64,000 nucleotides of DNA from positions 2,852,001 to 2,916,000 of the forward strand of contig NZ_CP095043.1 in the NCBI RefSeq assembly GCF_022919175.1, written 5' to 3'. Positions 34,734 through 43,688 of this stretch are shown in pieces; the first letter of the stretch is position 1; every line of letters starts with the position of its first letter. The notes below the pieces were generated by a model. That model was given only the letters and a program-made list of their open reading frames with translations, made no database searches and was not told the DNA's origin. This stretch comes from Leucobacter rhizosphaerae (lineage in GTDB: Bacteria > Actinomycetota > Actinomycetes > Actinomycetales > Microbacteriaceae). Both the position numbers and the translations under genes were made by a program.

Positions 34734-36856
34734 CGCGCTCGCCGTGACCGCGCCTCGGTGCGATCCGCCATCACGAGGTCCTGCAGATCGGGGAGCGGCT
34801 CGCCCTCCTCGCTGATCACCCGGCGCTGCCACGAGCCGTTCGGCAGCATGCGCCAGGAGGAGACGGCGTCGCTGAACGCGAACTCGAAGAAGCGGTTGAT
34901 CCGGGCGAGGTGCTCGCGCTCCGCGAGCTGCACGATGACCTCGATCCGCCGGTCGAGGTTGCGGTGCATCAGGTCGGCGGACCCGATGAAGACCTCCTGG
35001 GCACCGTCGTTCTCGAAGGCGTAGATGCGGGAGTGCTCGAGGTAGCGGCCGAGCACGGAGCGCACGCTGATGCTCTCGGACAGGCCGGGCACACCGGCGC
35101 GGATCGAGCAGATCCCGCGCACCCAGATCTCGATGGGCACACCTGCTTGGCTGGCGAGGTAAAGCGCGTCGATGATCGCCTCGTCGACCATCGAGTTGGC
35201 CTTGAGCTTGATGCCGCTGGGGCGCCCGGCGCGGGCGTGCGCGGCTTCGCGTTCGATGCGCTCGAGGAGCCCCGCGCGCAGCTGCAGCGGCGCGACGAGC
35301 AGGCGGTCGTAGTCGGTCTCGATCGCGTACCCCGAGAGCACGTTGAAGAGCTTCGTGACGTCGCGGCCGACCTCGGGCGAGGAGGTGAACAGGCCGAAGT
35401 CCTCGTAGATGCGGCTCGTCTTCGGGTTGTAGTTGCCCGTGCCGATGTGGCAGTAATGGCGCAGCTTGCCGCCCTCGTCGCGGATCACCTGCACGAGCTT
35501 GCAGTGGGTCTTGAGCCCGACGAGGCCGTATACCACGTGCACACCGGCCTGCTCGAGCTTGCGGGCCCAGGTGATGTTCGCCTCCTCGTCGAAGCGAGCC
35601 TTGACCTCGACGAGCGCGAGCACCTGCTTGCCCGCTTCCGCGGCCTTGATGAGCGACGCCACGATAGGGCTGTCGCCCGACGTGCGGTAGAGTGTCTGCT
35701 TGATCGCGAGCACGTCGGGGTCGGTCGCCGCCTGCTCGACGAACGCCTGCACACTCGTCGCGAACGACTCGTAGGGGTGGTGCACCAGCACCTCGCGGCG
35801 CGCGATGGCCGAGAACGTGTCGGGCTTCTCGCTCGGTGAGTTCGTGCGGAACTGGGGGTGGGTGACCGGGATGTGCGGCTTGAACTTCAGGTCGGGCCGC
35901 TGGATCCGGGTGAGCGCGAAGAGCCCGCTGAGGTCGAGCGGCGCCGGCAGGGTGTACACCTGCTGTTCATCGATGTCGAACTCACGGACGAGCAGGTCGA
36001 GGGTCGCCTCGTCCATATCGTCGGAGATCTCGAGCCGGATCGGCGGGCCGAACCGACGGCGCAGCAGCTCCTTCTCGAGGGCCTGGATGAGGTTCTCCGT
36101 CTCATCCTCCTCGATCTCGACGTCCTCGTTGCGGGTGACGCGGAAGACGTGGTCGTCCATCACCTCCATGCCGGGGAACAGTCCGTCGAGTTGATTCGCG
36201 ATGAGGTTCTCGAGCGGAATGAACCGGACGTCGTCGACGGACTCGCGGCGATCCACCCGCACGTAGCGCGGGATCATCTGCGGCACCTTCAGGCGCGCGA
36301 ATTCGATCTTGTCGGTCGCGGGGTTCCGCACGCGGATCGAGAGGTTGAGGGCGCGGCCCGAGATGTAGGGGAACGGGTGCGCCGGGTCGACGGCGAGCGG
36401 CATGAGCACGGGGTAGATGTGCTGCTCGTAGTAGTCGTTCAGGATCTCGCGATCGGCGTCGTCGAGCTGGTCCCAGTCGACGATCCGCACTCCGGCCTCG
36501 GCCAGGGCCGGCTGCACCTGCTCCACGAAGCAGCGGGCGTGGCGCAGCTGCAGCTCGTACGCGGTGCGGTTGATGTCGGCGAGCACTTCGATCGGGGCGC
36601 GCCCCACGTTGGTCGGGACCGCGAGTCCGGTGACGATGCGGCGCTTGAGGCCAGCGACGCGCACCATGAAAAACTCGTCGAGGTTCGAGGCGAAGATCGC
36701 CAGGAAGTTGGCGCGCTCGAGCAGCGGGATCGTCGGATCCTCGGCGAGCTCCAGGACGCGCTGGTTGAAAGCGAGCCAGCTGAGCTCGCGGTCGATGTAG
36801 CGGTCCGCGGGCAGGCTGTCGCGATCGAGGATCTCGTCGCGGGTGTCGTCGGTCAT
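34730..36856 (-). CDS. ppk: Polyphosphate kinase Ppk1
   Basis: Makes and degrades polyphosphate with ATP (708 aa, usual length). It shows RYIDRELSWLAFNQRVLELA at the N-terminus, ASNLDEFFMVRVAGLK, HHPYESFATSVQAFVEQAA, the ATP site IKQTLYRTSGDSPI, and HYCHIGTGNYNPKTSRIYEDFGLF, which carries the phosphohistidine. LKANSMVDEAIIDALYLASQAGV and SIRAGVPGLSESISVRSVLGRYLEHSRIYAF complete the PLD-like domains. The ATG overlaps the mshD stop (ATGA). Confidence 0.97.
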   Translation of the reverse strand: MTDDTRDEILDRDSLPADRYIDRELSWLAFNQRVLELAEDPTIPLLERANFLAIFASNLDEFFMVRVAGLKRRIVTGLAVPTNVGRAPIEVLADINRTAYELQLRHARCFVEQVQPALAEAGVRIVDWDQLDDADREILNDYYEQHIYPVLMPLAVDPAHPFPYISGRALNLSIRVRNPATDKIEFARLKVPQMIPRYVRVDRRESVDDVRFIPLENLIANQLDGLFPGMEVMDDHVFRVTRNEDVEIEEDETENLIQALEKELLRRRFGPPIRLEISDDMDEATLDLLVREFDIDEQQVYTLPAPLDLSGLFALTRIQRPDLKFKPHIPVTHPQFRTNSPSEKPDTFSAIARREVLVHHPYESFATSVQAFVEQAATDPDVLAIKQTLYRTSGDSPIVASLIKAAEAGKQVLALVEVKARFDEEANITWARKLEQAGVHVVYGLVGLKTHCKLVQVIRDEGGKLRHYCHIGTGNYNPKTSRIYEDFGLFTSSPEVGRDVTKLFNVLSGYAIETDYDRLLVAPLQLRAGLLERIEREAAHARAGRPSGIKLKANSMVDEAIIDALYLASQAGVPIEIWVRGICSIRAGVPGLSESISVRSVLGRYLEHSRIYAFENDGAQEVFIGSADLMHRNLDRRIEVIVQLAEREHLARINRFFEFAFSDAVSSWRMLPNGSWQRRVISEEGEPLPDLQDLVMADRTEARSRRAR

Positions 36857-37878
36857 GCGTCCATTCTGACACCCTGCGCGAGCGTCCCGCTCCGCCGCCA
36901 TTGCCGGCTGCGTGAATCAACGGTGAACCCGGCCCGGCGGTAGAGCTCGACCGCGCGCTCGTTGTCGCCGTCGACGTACAGGGTGACCCGATTCGGGCGA
37001 TGCTCGGCCATGCGGGCGAGCGTGACGTCGAGGAGGAATCGTCCGAGCCCGTGGCCCGCGTACTCCGGGTGGACCCCGACGGCGTAGAGCTCGCACTCCG
37101 GGGCCTCGCCCGGCTCGCCCGCGATCGTTTTGACCCAGGTGGAGCCCGCGAGCGCTCCGCTCGGCCCGGCGAGCAGGAAGAGATCGTCGGGATCGAACCA
37201 CGGCTCCTCGGTGACGAGCCGGACGTCATCCGCCGTCATACGCCCCTGCTCGGGGTGCGTGGCGAAGGCCGCGGCATTGACCGCGACCCAGGCGTCCACG
37301 TCGGCGGCGTTGCCGGCGCGGAACGCCCGGAGAGTGAAGCCTTCGGGGGGCCGCAGACCGAGCGGATCGAGGCCGTCCGCCGGCAGACGCGCGGGATCGA
37401 GCGCCATGCGGAAGAGCAAGCGGACGGGGGCGAACCCCGCGTGCGCGAGCAGCGCCTCGGCCGCCGGGTTCTCGCCGTGGGCCCAGGCGAGGAGTTCGCC
37501 CGGTGCCTCTGCGAGCAGCAACTCGAGTGCGGCGCCGCCGATGCCGCGCCCCCGAGCGTCCGGACGCACGACGAGGTCGACCTCCCCGTCGCCGACGATC
37601 CCGGCGGCGACGATGCCGTCCGCGTCGATGCCGTCGTCGGTGATGCCGTCGCCGGCGATGCCGTCGGTTCCCGGCTCCGCGAAGATCAGCAGCGTGCGCT
37701 GCCCTTGGGCGACGGCGAGCATCGCCTGATCGGAGACGGGGGAGAGGCCATCGTGCTCCTCCGCCCGTGCCATGAGCGCGCGAGCGGCACGCATGGCCGA
37801 TGCATCGGTTGCCTCGACGCGCGTCGCGATGAGCACGGGGTGCTGGGTGGTTCGGTCTTCTGGCTCGGAGGTGGTCAC
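36853..37878 (-). CDS. mshD: Mycothiol synthase MshD
   Basis: Tandem-GNAT acetyltransferase (341 aa) that acetylates Cys-GlcN-Ins in the last step of mycothiol synthesis. The second domain is clear: ECELYAVGVHPEYAGHGLGRFLLDVTLARM and VTLYVDGDNERAVELYRRAGFTV, with WFDPDDLFLL and a C-terminus of the MshD type. The first domain carries an unusual insertion of DGI repeats from a 15-bp DNA repeat (37611-37670). The GTG start overlaps the regulator stop (GTGA), and its stop overlaps ppk. Neighbouring mshD with an OmpR-type GlnR regulator is also seen in mycobacteria. Confidence 0.93.
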   Translation of the reverse strand: MTTSEPEDRTTQHPVLIATRVEATDASAMRAARALMARAEEHDGLSPVSDQAMLAVAQGQRTLLIFAEPGTDGIAGDGITDDGIDADGIVAAGIVGDGEVDLVVRPDARGRGIGGAALELLLAEAPGELLAWAHGENPAAEALLAHAGFAPVRLLFRMALDPARLPADGLDPLGLRPPEGFTLRAFRAGNAADVDAWVAVNAAAFATHPEQGRMTADDVRLVTEEPWFDPDDLFLLAGPSGALAGSTWVKTIAGEPGEAPECELYAVGVHPEYAGHGLGRFLLDVTLARMAEHRPNRVTLYVDGDNERAVELYRRAGFTVDSRSRQWRRSGTLAQGVRMDA

Positions 37879-38549
37879 TCGCCGTCCTCGTCGTAGCGGG
37901 CCCGAGCGAACCCGTACCCCACTCCGCGGACGGTGCTGATCAGACCCTCGTGTTCGCCCAGCTTCGCACGCAATCGCCGCACATGCACGTCGACCGTGCG
38001 GGTGCCGCCGAAGTAGTCCGTGCCCCACACCTCGCTGAGCAGCTGATCGCGGGTGAAGACCCGGCCCGGGTGCCCCGCGAGGAAGTGGAGGAGCTCGAAC
38101 TCCTTGTAGGTCAGATCGAGGGTGCGGCCGAAGACCCGCGCGATGAAATTGGACTCATCAATGACAACGCCCGCGGACTGGACCGCGGGCGGAGTGGTAT
38201 CGGTGTCGGAGACGGGGCGCTCGAGCAAGCGGAGGCGGAGCTCGATCTCCGCGGGGCTGGCCGTCGGCAGCAGCAGGTCGCGCACTCCCCAGTCCAGCGT
38301 CAGCGCGGGCAGCGCGACCTCGGGCAGGATCACGACGCGGGGGGTGTCGGTCGCCTCGACGAGCGCGAGGCTCGCGGTGCGCGCACGGCGCGGATCCAGG
38401 CTGCCGTCGATGAGGATCGCGTCGAAGCGCGACGCCATCGTCTCCGGTACGCGGAGGGAGAGGGGGGAGGTGCGCACCTCGTGGGGCAGCAGGTCGAGCC
38501 CGGGCAGGGAGTCCGCGGGATCGCGATCCGTGAGGCAGAGCAGCTGCAT
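37875..38549 (-). CDS. GlnR-like orphan OmpR-family response regulator
   Basis: DNA-binding regulator of 224 residues. The receiver-like half is short and atypical: FDAILIDGSLD keeps an aspartate (D48), but no usual acidic pocket is visible. The winged helix is near-canonical for GlnR: LDLTYKEFELLHFLAGHPGRVFTRDQLLSEVWGTDYFGGTRTVDVHVRRLRAKLG. GlnR controls nitrogen assimilation in actinobacteria. ATG 38549 has GGGAGC upstream; a longer ATG at 38588 overlaps the -10 box. A GlnR box lies in its own promoter. No sensor kinase gene is adjacent. Confidence 0.88.
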   Translation of the reverse strand: MQLLCLTDRDPADSLPGLDLLPHEVRTSPLSLRVPETMASRFDAILIDGSLDPRRARTASLALVEATDTPRVVILPEVALPALTLDWGVRDLLLPTASPAEIELRLRLLERPVSDTDTTPPAVQSAGVVIDESNFIARVFGRTLDLTYKEFELLHFLAGHPGRVFTRDQLLSEVWGTDYFGGTRTVDVHVRRLRAKLGEHEGLISTVRGVGYGFARARYDEDGE

Positions 38550-38601
38550 GTGTTCGCTCCCTTCTCGCACCGACGACGTGAACTCCATAGTACTGAGGCG
38601 T

Positions 38602-38617
38602 GTTTCAGGTTCGTTAC
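38602..38617 (-). promoter_or_regulatory. GlnR box upstream of the GlnR-like gene
   Basis: On the gene's strand the sequence reads GTAAC-n6-GAAAC, matching the gTnAC-n6-GaAAC consensus. It overlaps the expected -35 region of a promoter with TACTAT as -10 (complement of 38587-38592), which fits autoregulation. Confidence 0.6.
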
Positions 38618-38758
38618 GTTCTGTTCCAGCGGTGTTTCGGTCACGCGGCCGCCTCGCCTCGGGGCGGCGTCACCAGCATTCGGATGACGAGGATGTGTCG
38701 CGGAGCCGACCGGTGCATTGCCGGGTCGTGTCCTGGGCGTGTGTGCGAGGATAGGAGC

Positions 38759-39067
38759 GTGACCGAGCCTGCGCCCTCAGACGCCCCCGAGATGCGGGAT
38801 GCGCACGCTTGGCATGTCCCGCGCCTCGTGATCGCGTGGTTGCTCACCGCCGTGATCGGCGTGCTGGTGACCCTGCTGGTGCCGACCGAGCAGCGGTTCC
38901 CCTGGCTCGTCCTGGCGATCGGGGTCAGCACGCTCGTGACGTTCGCCCTGCAGCTCGGTACCGCGCAGCGCGTGGGGTTCATCACGCGCGTCGCGTTCAG
39001 TGTCGCCGGATCCGTGTTGATCATCGCGGTCATCGATGTGATCGGTCTGCTCGTCGACGCCGCCTGA
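38759..39067 (+). CDS. Small membrane protein (102 aa), unknown function
   Basis: A hydrophilic N-terminus of ~22 residues is followed by three hydrophobic segments: LVIAWLLTAVIGVLVTLLV, WLVLAIGVSTLVTFALQLG and FSVAGSVLIIAVIDVIGLLV. The GTG start gives MTEPAPSDAPEM; the region upstream in the same frame is non-coding in character. It precedes a smaller membrane ORF and ygfZ on the same strand. No family is identified. Confidence 0.7.
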   Translation: MTEPAPSDAPEMRDAHAWHVPRLVIAWLLTAVIGVLVTLLVPTEQRFPWLVLAIGVSTLVTFALQLGTAQRVGFITRVAFSVAGSVLIIAVIDVIGLLVDAA

Positions 39068-39142
39068 GCGGCCGCACCGGAACGGGCGACGACGCTCGCC
39101 GGGGCGATTCGGAAGTTCCGGTGGATTTGCTAGACTGGCGCC

Positions 39143-39253
39143 ATGCTTCTCGCTCTCGAACTCTTCTTCCTGGGTCTGCTCGGCCTGGCATCGCTGGCGA
39201 TCATGTGGGTTTCGGGCACGGTCATCTACCGTCTCTTCAAGGGTCAGCGCTAA
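39143..39253 (+). CDS. 36-residue single-span membrane protein
   Basis: MLLALELFFLGLLGLASLAI starts a single hydrophobic helix that ends with the basic tail YRLFKGQR. A TAGACT -10 box (39131-39136) ends 6 nt before the ATG, the leaderless pattern. The hydrophobic composition and the short gap of 24 nt to ygfZ support a real gene. Function unknown. Confidence 0.6.
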   Translation: MLLALELFFLGLLGLASLAIMWVSGTVIYRLFKGQR

Positions 39254-39277
39254 CCCCTGCTCTCTGGCACACGCGAG

Positions 39278-40435
39278 ATGACGCCGTTCCTGGCGCTCCC
39301 CGGAGCCGTCGCCGCTGACGAGATCGGCGTCGCGGCGCACTACGGCGAGCCGCTGCTCGAGCAGCGCAGCCTCGACGCGGGGGAGGCGATCGTCGATCTC
39401 TCCCATCGCGGGGTAGTGATCGTCTCCGGCCCCGACCGTCTCAGGTGGCTGCACTCGATGACGAGTCAGCAGCTCACCGGCCTGCAGCCGGGCGAGTGCG
39501 TCGAGACGATGCTCCTGGATCCGAACGGGCGTATTGAGCGGGTCATCCGCCTGGTCGATGACGGCGAGCGGAGTTGGCTGCTCGTCGACGAAGGATCCGC
39601 CGCGCCGCTCACGGAGTTCCTCACCCGCATGCGCTTCGCGCTCCGCGTCGAGGTGCAGGACGCCTCCGATGCCTATGCCGCCGTCCTCGCGTTCGAAGGC
39701 CCGGCCGCAGACGCGCTGCGCACGATCGCGCCAGCGACCGAGTGGCGCGATCCCTGGTCCCGGGTGCTCCCGGGCGGGGTGCAGTACTCGCACGGCGAGC
39801 ACCCCGGCGCCGAGTGGTCGGCGGTGCAGTTCGTCTTCGAACGCGAGCGGCTGGACGCGGTGGTCGATCTCGTCCGTGTCGGCCGCGTCCGCGCCGCGGG
39901 GCTCCTCGCGCTCGATGCGCTCGAGGTGCGGGCCTGGCGGCCCGCGCAGCACGGCGACGTCGACGAGCGTTCGATCCCGCACGAGTTCGACTGGATGCGC
40001 ACCGCCGTGCACCTCACGAAGGGCTGCTATCGCGGGCAGGAGACGATCGCCAAGGTGCACAACCTCGGGCACCCGCCGCGCCGCCTCGTGCTCCTGCACC
40101 TCGACGGGTCGGGGGGAGAACTCCCGGTCCCCGGCGCGCTCGTCTATCGCGCCGGCGAGGCCGCCGATCCCGAGTCGCGCCCCGTCGGTCGGGTCACCCG
40201 CTCCGCGCTGCACCACGAGTGGGGCGGCATCGCGCTGGCGCTCGTGAAGCGCGCGGTGGCAGAAGACGCCGCACTCGAACTCCGCGCCGGTGGCACCGGA
40301 GCCGACGCGTCGAGCGTCGAGGGACAGATCGTGGCTGCCACTCAGGAGATCATCGTCCCCGCGGACGCCGGCGCCACCCGCGGGGTGCTGCCGACCACGC
40401 GTTTCCCCGCACGCCGCAATCGACCGAACGGATAG
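39278..40435 (+). CDS. ygfZ: YgfZ/GcvT-like folate-binding protein
   Basis: Folate-dependent protein of 385 residues that helps repair or maintain Fe-S enzymes. The GcvT fold is visible in [28 protein letters not shown] and [18 protein letters not shown]. The diagnostic YgfZ motif is [12 protein letters not shown] near residue 250, with the conserved cysteine. The C-terminal barrel runs from about residue 265. The ATG has no strong ribosome-binding site and may be co-transcribed with the 36-residue gene upstream. gpmA follows 10 nt after the stop but has its own -10 box. Confidence 0.9.
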   Translation: MTPFLALPGAVAADEIGVAAHYGEPLLEQRSLDAGEAIVDLSHRGVVIVSGPDRLRWLHSMTSQQLTGLQPGECVETMLLDPNGRIERVIRLVDDGERSWLLVDEGSAAPLTEFLTRMRFALRVEVQDASDAYAAVLAFEGPAADALRTIAPATEWRDPWSRVLPGGVQYSHGEHPGAEWSAVQFVFERERLDAVVDLVRVGRVRAAGLLALDALEVRAWRPAQHGDVDERSIPHEFDWMRTAVHLTKGCYRGQETIAKVHNLGHPPRRLVLLHLDGSGGELPVPGALVYRAGEAADPESRPVGRVTRSALHHEWGGIALALVKRAVAEDAALELRAGGTGADASSVEGQIVAATQEIIVPADAGATRGVLPTTRFPARRNRPNG

Positions 40436-40445
40436 GTTCACGACC

Positions 40446-41186
40446 ATGACCCAGACACTTATTCTGCTGCGCCACGGCCAGAGCGAATGGAACGAGAAGA
40501 ACCTCTTCACCGGCTGGGTGGACGTTCGGCTCACGGAGAAGGGCCGCGGCGAGGCGGCTCGCGCCGGCGAGCTGCTCGCGGACGCGGGGCTGCACCCCGA
40601 CGTGCTGCACACCTCCGTGCTCAGCCGCGCGATCCAGACCGCGAACCTCGCGCTGGAGACGGCGGACCGCCTGTGGATCCCGGTCAAGCGGTCGTGGCGT
40701 CTGAACGAGCGCCACTACGGCGCGCTGCAGGGTCTCGACAAGGCCGAGACCCTCGAGAAGTACGGCGAGCAGCAGTTCATGGAGTGGCGGCGCTCTTTCG
40801 ACACCCCTCCGCCGGTGCTCGACGACACGAGCGAGTGGTCGCAGGCGAACGATCCGCGCTACGCGGACATCGACGGCGAGCGACCGCGCACCGAGTGCCT
40901 GAAGGACGTCATCACCCGCATGGTCCCGTACTGGGAGACGGAGATCCTGCCGGATCTGCGCGCGGGCAAGACGGTGCTCGTCACCGCGCACGGGAACTCG
41001 CTCCGTGCGCTGGTCAAGCACCTCGAAGGCATCTCCGACGCCGACATCGCGGGTCTCAACATCCCGACCGGCATGCCGCTCGTCTACCAGATCAGCGAAG
41101 ACGGGTCCCCGCTGGGCGCAGGCCAGTACCTCGACCCCGAAGCCGCGGCCGCGGGTGCCGCAGCCGTCGCGCAACAGGGACGTTGA
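40446..41186 (+). CDS. gpmA: 2,3-bisphosphoglycerate-dependent phosphoglycerate mutase
   Basis: Glycolytic enzyme of 246 residues that interconverts 3- and 2-phosphoglycerate. [29 protein letters not shown] contains the phosphohistidine [43 protein letters not shown] and [20 protein letters not shown] (second catalytic His) are all present. TAGGTT (40433-40438) ends 7 nt before the ATG, so a leaderless transcript can start at the end of ygfZ. Confidence 0.96.
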   Translation: MTQTLILLRHGQSEWNEKNLFTGWVDVRLTEKGRGEAARAGELLADAGLHPDVLHTSVLSRAIQTANLALETADRLWIPVKRSWRLNERHYGALQGLDKAETLEKYGEQQFMEWRRSFDTPPPVLDDTSEWSQANDPRYADIDGERPRTECLKDVITRMVPYWETEILPDLRAGKTVLVTAHGNSLRALVKHLEGISDADIAGLNIPTGMPLVYQISEDGSPLGAGQYLDPEAAAAGAAAVAQQGR

Positions 41187-41274
41187 CGCGGTCCGCGGAG
41201 CCGGGTGGTCGGGGGCGTGAGTCCTCGGTTACCCGGTCGCAGAGCCCGCGGCACGTCGTGCTCGGGATCTCCGG

Positions 41275-41472
41275 TTAGCGCGTGGCCGAGCCTTCGTCGT
41301 CGTCCTCTGCGCCGTGCTGCTCGGCGTATTCCGCCCAGGGATCCTGCTCGACCTGGGTGCTCGACCCGTTCGACAGTTCACGTTCAAGCGCAGAGTAGTT
41401 CGTGTCGGGACTGAAATACTTCAGCTCCCTGGCGACCTTGGTGTGCTTTGCCTTTTGACGGCCGCGCCCCAT
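41275..41472 (-). CDS. DUF3073 protein (65 aa)
   Basis: The N-terminus MGRGRQKAKHTKVARELKYFSPDTNYSALERELS is the DUF3073 motif of small actinobacterial proteins with unknown, possibly nucleic-acid-related, function. The second half is acidic. AAGGGGG lies 6 nt before the ATG, and a TAGAAT -10 box is upstream (complement of 41553-41558). It is convergent with gpmA. Confidence 0.92.
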   Translation of the reverse strand: MGRGRQKAKHTKVARELKYFSPDTNYSALERELSNGSSTQVEQDPWAEYAEQHGAEDDDEGSATR

Positions 41473-41602
41473 GCGTGACCCCCTTACACATTCGGGCCCC
41501 GCGGACTGCGCCTCGGGACAGGTACCAATTCAAATAGACGTATGGAGCAGATTCTAGCATGACGGACCATGCCGCTGAGCCCGATGGCGTTACGATGAAC
41601 GC

Positions 41603-42244
41603 ATGAGTGAACCCCGCGGTCGATCCCGCTCCGTGCGTGTGATCCTGATCGCCCTGCTCGCCGTCGGCGTGCTGGTCTTGGGCGTCGTGATCGCCGTCCT
41701 CGTGCCGATTCTGACCCACCAGAGCGCGGGAGGATCGGGTCAGGAGATCTCGGACGAGCTGGTGCCCGAGGTGCGTGCCGACGGCGCTGACGGCCGGACC
41801 CGCGTGCTCAGCGTCGACACGAGCGACGGTGCACCCGCCGATGTCAGCGCCCTCGTGCCGGGGGAGGAGCTCGAGGTGCGCGGCACGGGCTTTGATGCCG
41901 GTATCGGCATATACGTCGCGATCTGCGCGATCCCGGAGTCGCCGACGGAGAAGCCGTCACCGTGTCTCGGGGGCATCCCCGATGGCGCTGAGGGTGGTGG
42001 CGCGGCCGGTGCGGAGGCGCTCTCCAGCGTCTGGATCACCGACGACTGGGCGTGGCGGGCGTTCGCGACGCAGGGGTACGACGATCCGGAGAAGGGCTCG
42101 TTCTCCGCTCGCATCACCGTACCGGATCCCGTGATGGACGGGCTGGACTGCACGGTGACCCGGTGCGCGATCGCGACGCGCGCGGACCACACGGCGTCCT
42201 CCGACCGGATCCAGGACATACTGCTCCCGGTCGCATTCGGCTGA
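41603..42244 (+). CDS. Membrane-anchored extracellular protein with neocarzinostatin-like domain
   Basis: Protein of 213 residues. A basic N-terminus and one transmembrane helix (VRVILIALLAVGVLVLGVVIAVLVPIL) are followed by an exported domain. The C-terminal ~130 residues resemble the Ig-like neocarzinostatin fold: LEVRGTGFDAGIGIYVAICAIPE, then CLGGIP and DCTVTRCAIATRADHTASSDRIQDILLPVAF with paired cysteines. A binding role on the cell surface is plausible but not shown. TACGAT ends 6 nt before the ATG (leaderless). Confidence 0.75.
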   Translation: MSEPRGRSRSVRVILIALLAVGVLVLGVVIAVLVPILTHQSAGGSGQEISDELVPEVRADGADGRTRVLSVDTSDGAPADVSALVPGEELEVRGTGFDAGIGIYVAICAIPESPTEKPSPCLGGIPDGAEGGGAAGAEALSSVWITDDWAWRAFATQGYDDPEKGSFSARITVPDPVMDGLDCTVTRCAIATRADHTASSDRIQDILLPVAFG

Positions 42245-42292
42245 GCCGACCTCGGCGTTCGCCGGAGCCGACTTCGGCCCGCCGCCGACGGG

Positions 42293-43588
42293 CTACTGGG
42301 TGAGCGGCGTGATGACGAGCGTCGCGAACGCGTAGATCGCGAGCCCGGCGAGCGAGCCGACGATCGTGCCGTTGATGCGGATGAACTGGAGATCCTTACC
42401 GATCTGCAACTCGATCTTCTCCGCCGCCTCCTGCGCGTCCCAGCGCTGCACCGTCTCGGTGACGACCCCGGCGAGGTCGTGCCGATACGTGGTGACGAGG
42501 TGCTGGACCACACCCATCACCCAGACGTCGATCTTGAACTGCAGGGTCGAGTCGTCGAGGAGTCGATGCCCGAAGTCCTGCAGCGCGGTCGTGAGCCGCG
42601 TGCGGAGGTCGCTCTCCGGATCCTCCAGCATCTCCACGAGGGCGCTGCGGGCAAGCTCCCAGGTGCTCGCCGCGAGTGCGCGGATCCGGGGGCTGTCGAA
42701 CACCTCGTGCTTGAAGGACTCCAGCTGCGCCTGCAGCGCCTCTTGCTCCTGCAGATCCCTCGCGAGGTCGGTGAGGAAGCGTCCGATGGCGATCCGGAAT
42801 GGGTGCTCACGATCCTGCGTCACCGACTGCGCGAAGCGGACCGCCTCGGCGTGCATCCGCCCGTCCACGAAGCGGTCGACCACACTCGGCACCCAGGAGG
42901 GGAGCCGGGACGACACGACGCGGTCGAACGCGGCGGGGTGCGCGACGAGCCACTCCTCGAGCCGGGACGCCGCGATGTCGATGAGCGCCTCGTGGTGATC
43001 GCCCTCCAGGAAGGATCCCGTGGCGCGCCCGAGCAGAGGCCCCCACTCGGGTTCCACGACGTGACGACGCACGAGCGACTCGATGAGCTCACGCACGTCG
43101 TCGTCGTCGAGCACGGTGAGCGCGCCGAGTCCGGCGGACGCGATCATGCCGTTCACCTTCTCCGCATTGGCGCGCTGCGTGATCCACTCGCCCGCCATCC
43201 GGGCCCCGCTGATCTGGCTGAGCTTGTTGTGCACGACGTCGTCGGCGAGGAAATTCTCCTCGATGAAGGATCCGAGTCCCTCGCCGATGTCGTCCTTCTT
43301 GCTGGAGATCAGATTCGTGTGCGGGATCCGGATGCCGAGGGGGTACCGGAAGAGCGCGGTCACGGCGAACCAGTCAGCGAGTGCACCGACCATGCCGCCC
43401 TCGCTCGCCGCCCGCACGTAGCCGAGCCACGGGACCCGATCCTGCAGTGCGAAGGACACGACGAACACGACGGCCATGAATGCCAGCAGACCGAGTGCGA
43501 TGGCCTGCATCTTGCGCAGGCCGGCGAGTCGTTCGAAGTCGGCGGGGGTGACGGCGCCGAGCGTGCGTCGGCTTCGAGACTGCGGCAT
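42293..43588 (-). CDS. DUF445 membrane protein (YjiN-like)
   Basis: Protein of 431 residues with membrane segments near the N-terminus (AIALGLLAFMAVVFVVSFAL) and the C-terminus (INGTIVGSLAGLAIYAFATLVI), enclosing a long helical middle. EGGMVGALADWFAVTALFRYPLGIRIPHTNLISSKKDDIGEGLGSFIEENFL is the DUF445 signature. Function unknown, thought to be envelope-related. The start is set by a GATAAT -10 box ending 6 nt before ATG 43588; upstream in-frame starts were rejected. Confidence 0.92.
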   Translation of the reverse strand: MPQSRSRRTLGAVTPADFERLAGLRKMQAIALGLLAFMAVVFVVSFALQDRVPWLGYVRAASEGGMVGALADWFAVTALFRYPLGIRIPHTNLISSKKDDIGEGLGSFIEENFLADDVVHNKLSQISGARMAGEWITQRANAEKVNGMIASAGLGALTVLDDDDVRELIESLVRRHVVEPEWGPLLGRATGSFLEGDHHEALIDIAASRLEEWLVAHPAAFDRVVSSRLPSWVPSVVDRFVDGRMHAEAVRFAQSVTQDREHPFRIAIGRFLTDLARDLQEQEALQAQLESFKHEVFDSPRIRALAASTWELARSALVEMLEDPESDLRTRLTTALQDFGHRLLDDSTLQFKIDVWVMGVVQHLVTTYRHDLAGVVTETVQRWDAQEAAEKIELQIGKDLQFIRINGTIVGSLAGLAIYAFATLVITPLTQ

Positions 43589-43594
43589 CCTTGT

Positions 43595-43681
43595 ATTATC
43601 CACCCTGGAGCCCCGCCGTCGGGCCGACGGGCCTCCGGGGGCGCATCGCCGGGCCGATTCCGCGACGCCGCGTGGGATAAT
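43595..43681. promoter_or_regulatory. Divergent leaderless promoters with GATAAT boxes
   Basis: GGATAAT occurs on both strands: 43595-43600 (minus) ends 6 nt before the DUF445 ATG, and 43676-43681 (plus) ends 7 nt before the RND permease ATG. Neither gene has a ribosome-binding site. Confidence 0.65.
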
Positions 43682-43688
43682 CGGCGCT

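Noticed and set aside
34733..34832. Longer N-terminus for the NUDIX/phosphatase protein
   Set aside because: The extension overlaps the ppk gene and lacks a start signal. GTG 34733 overlaps the ppk stop like other junctions in this operon.
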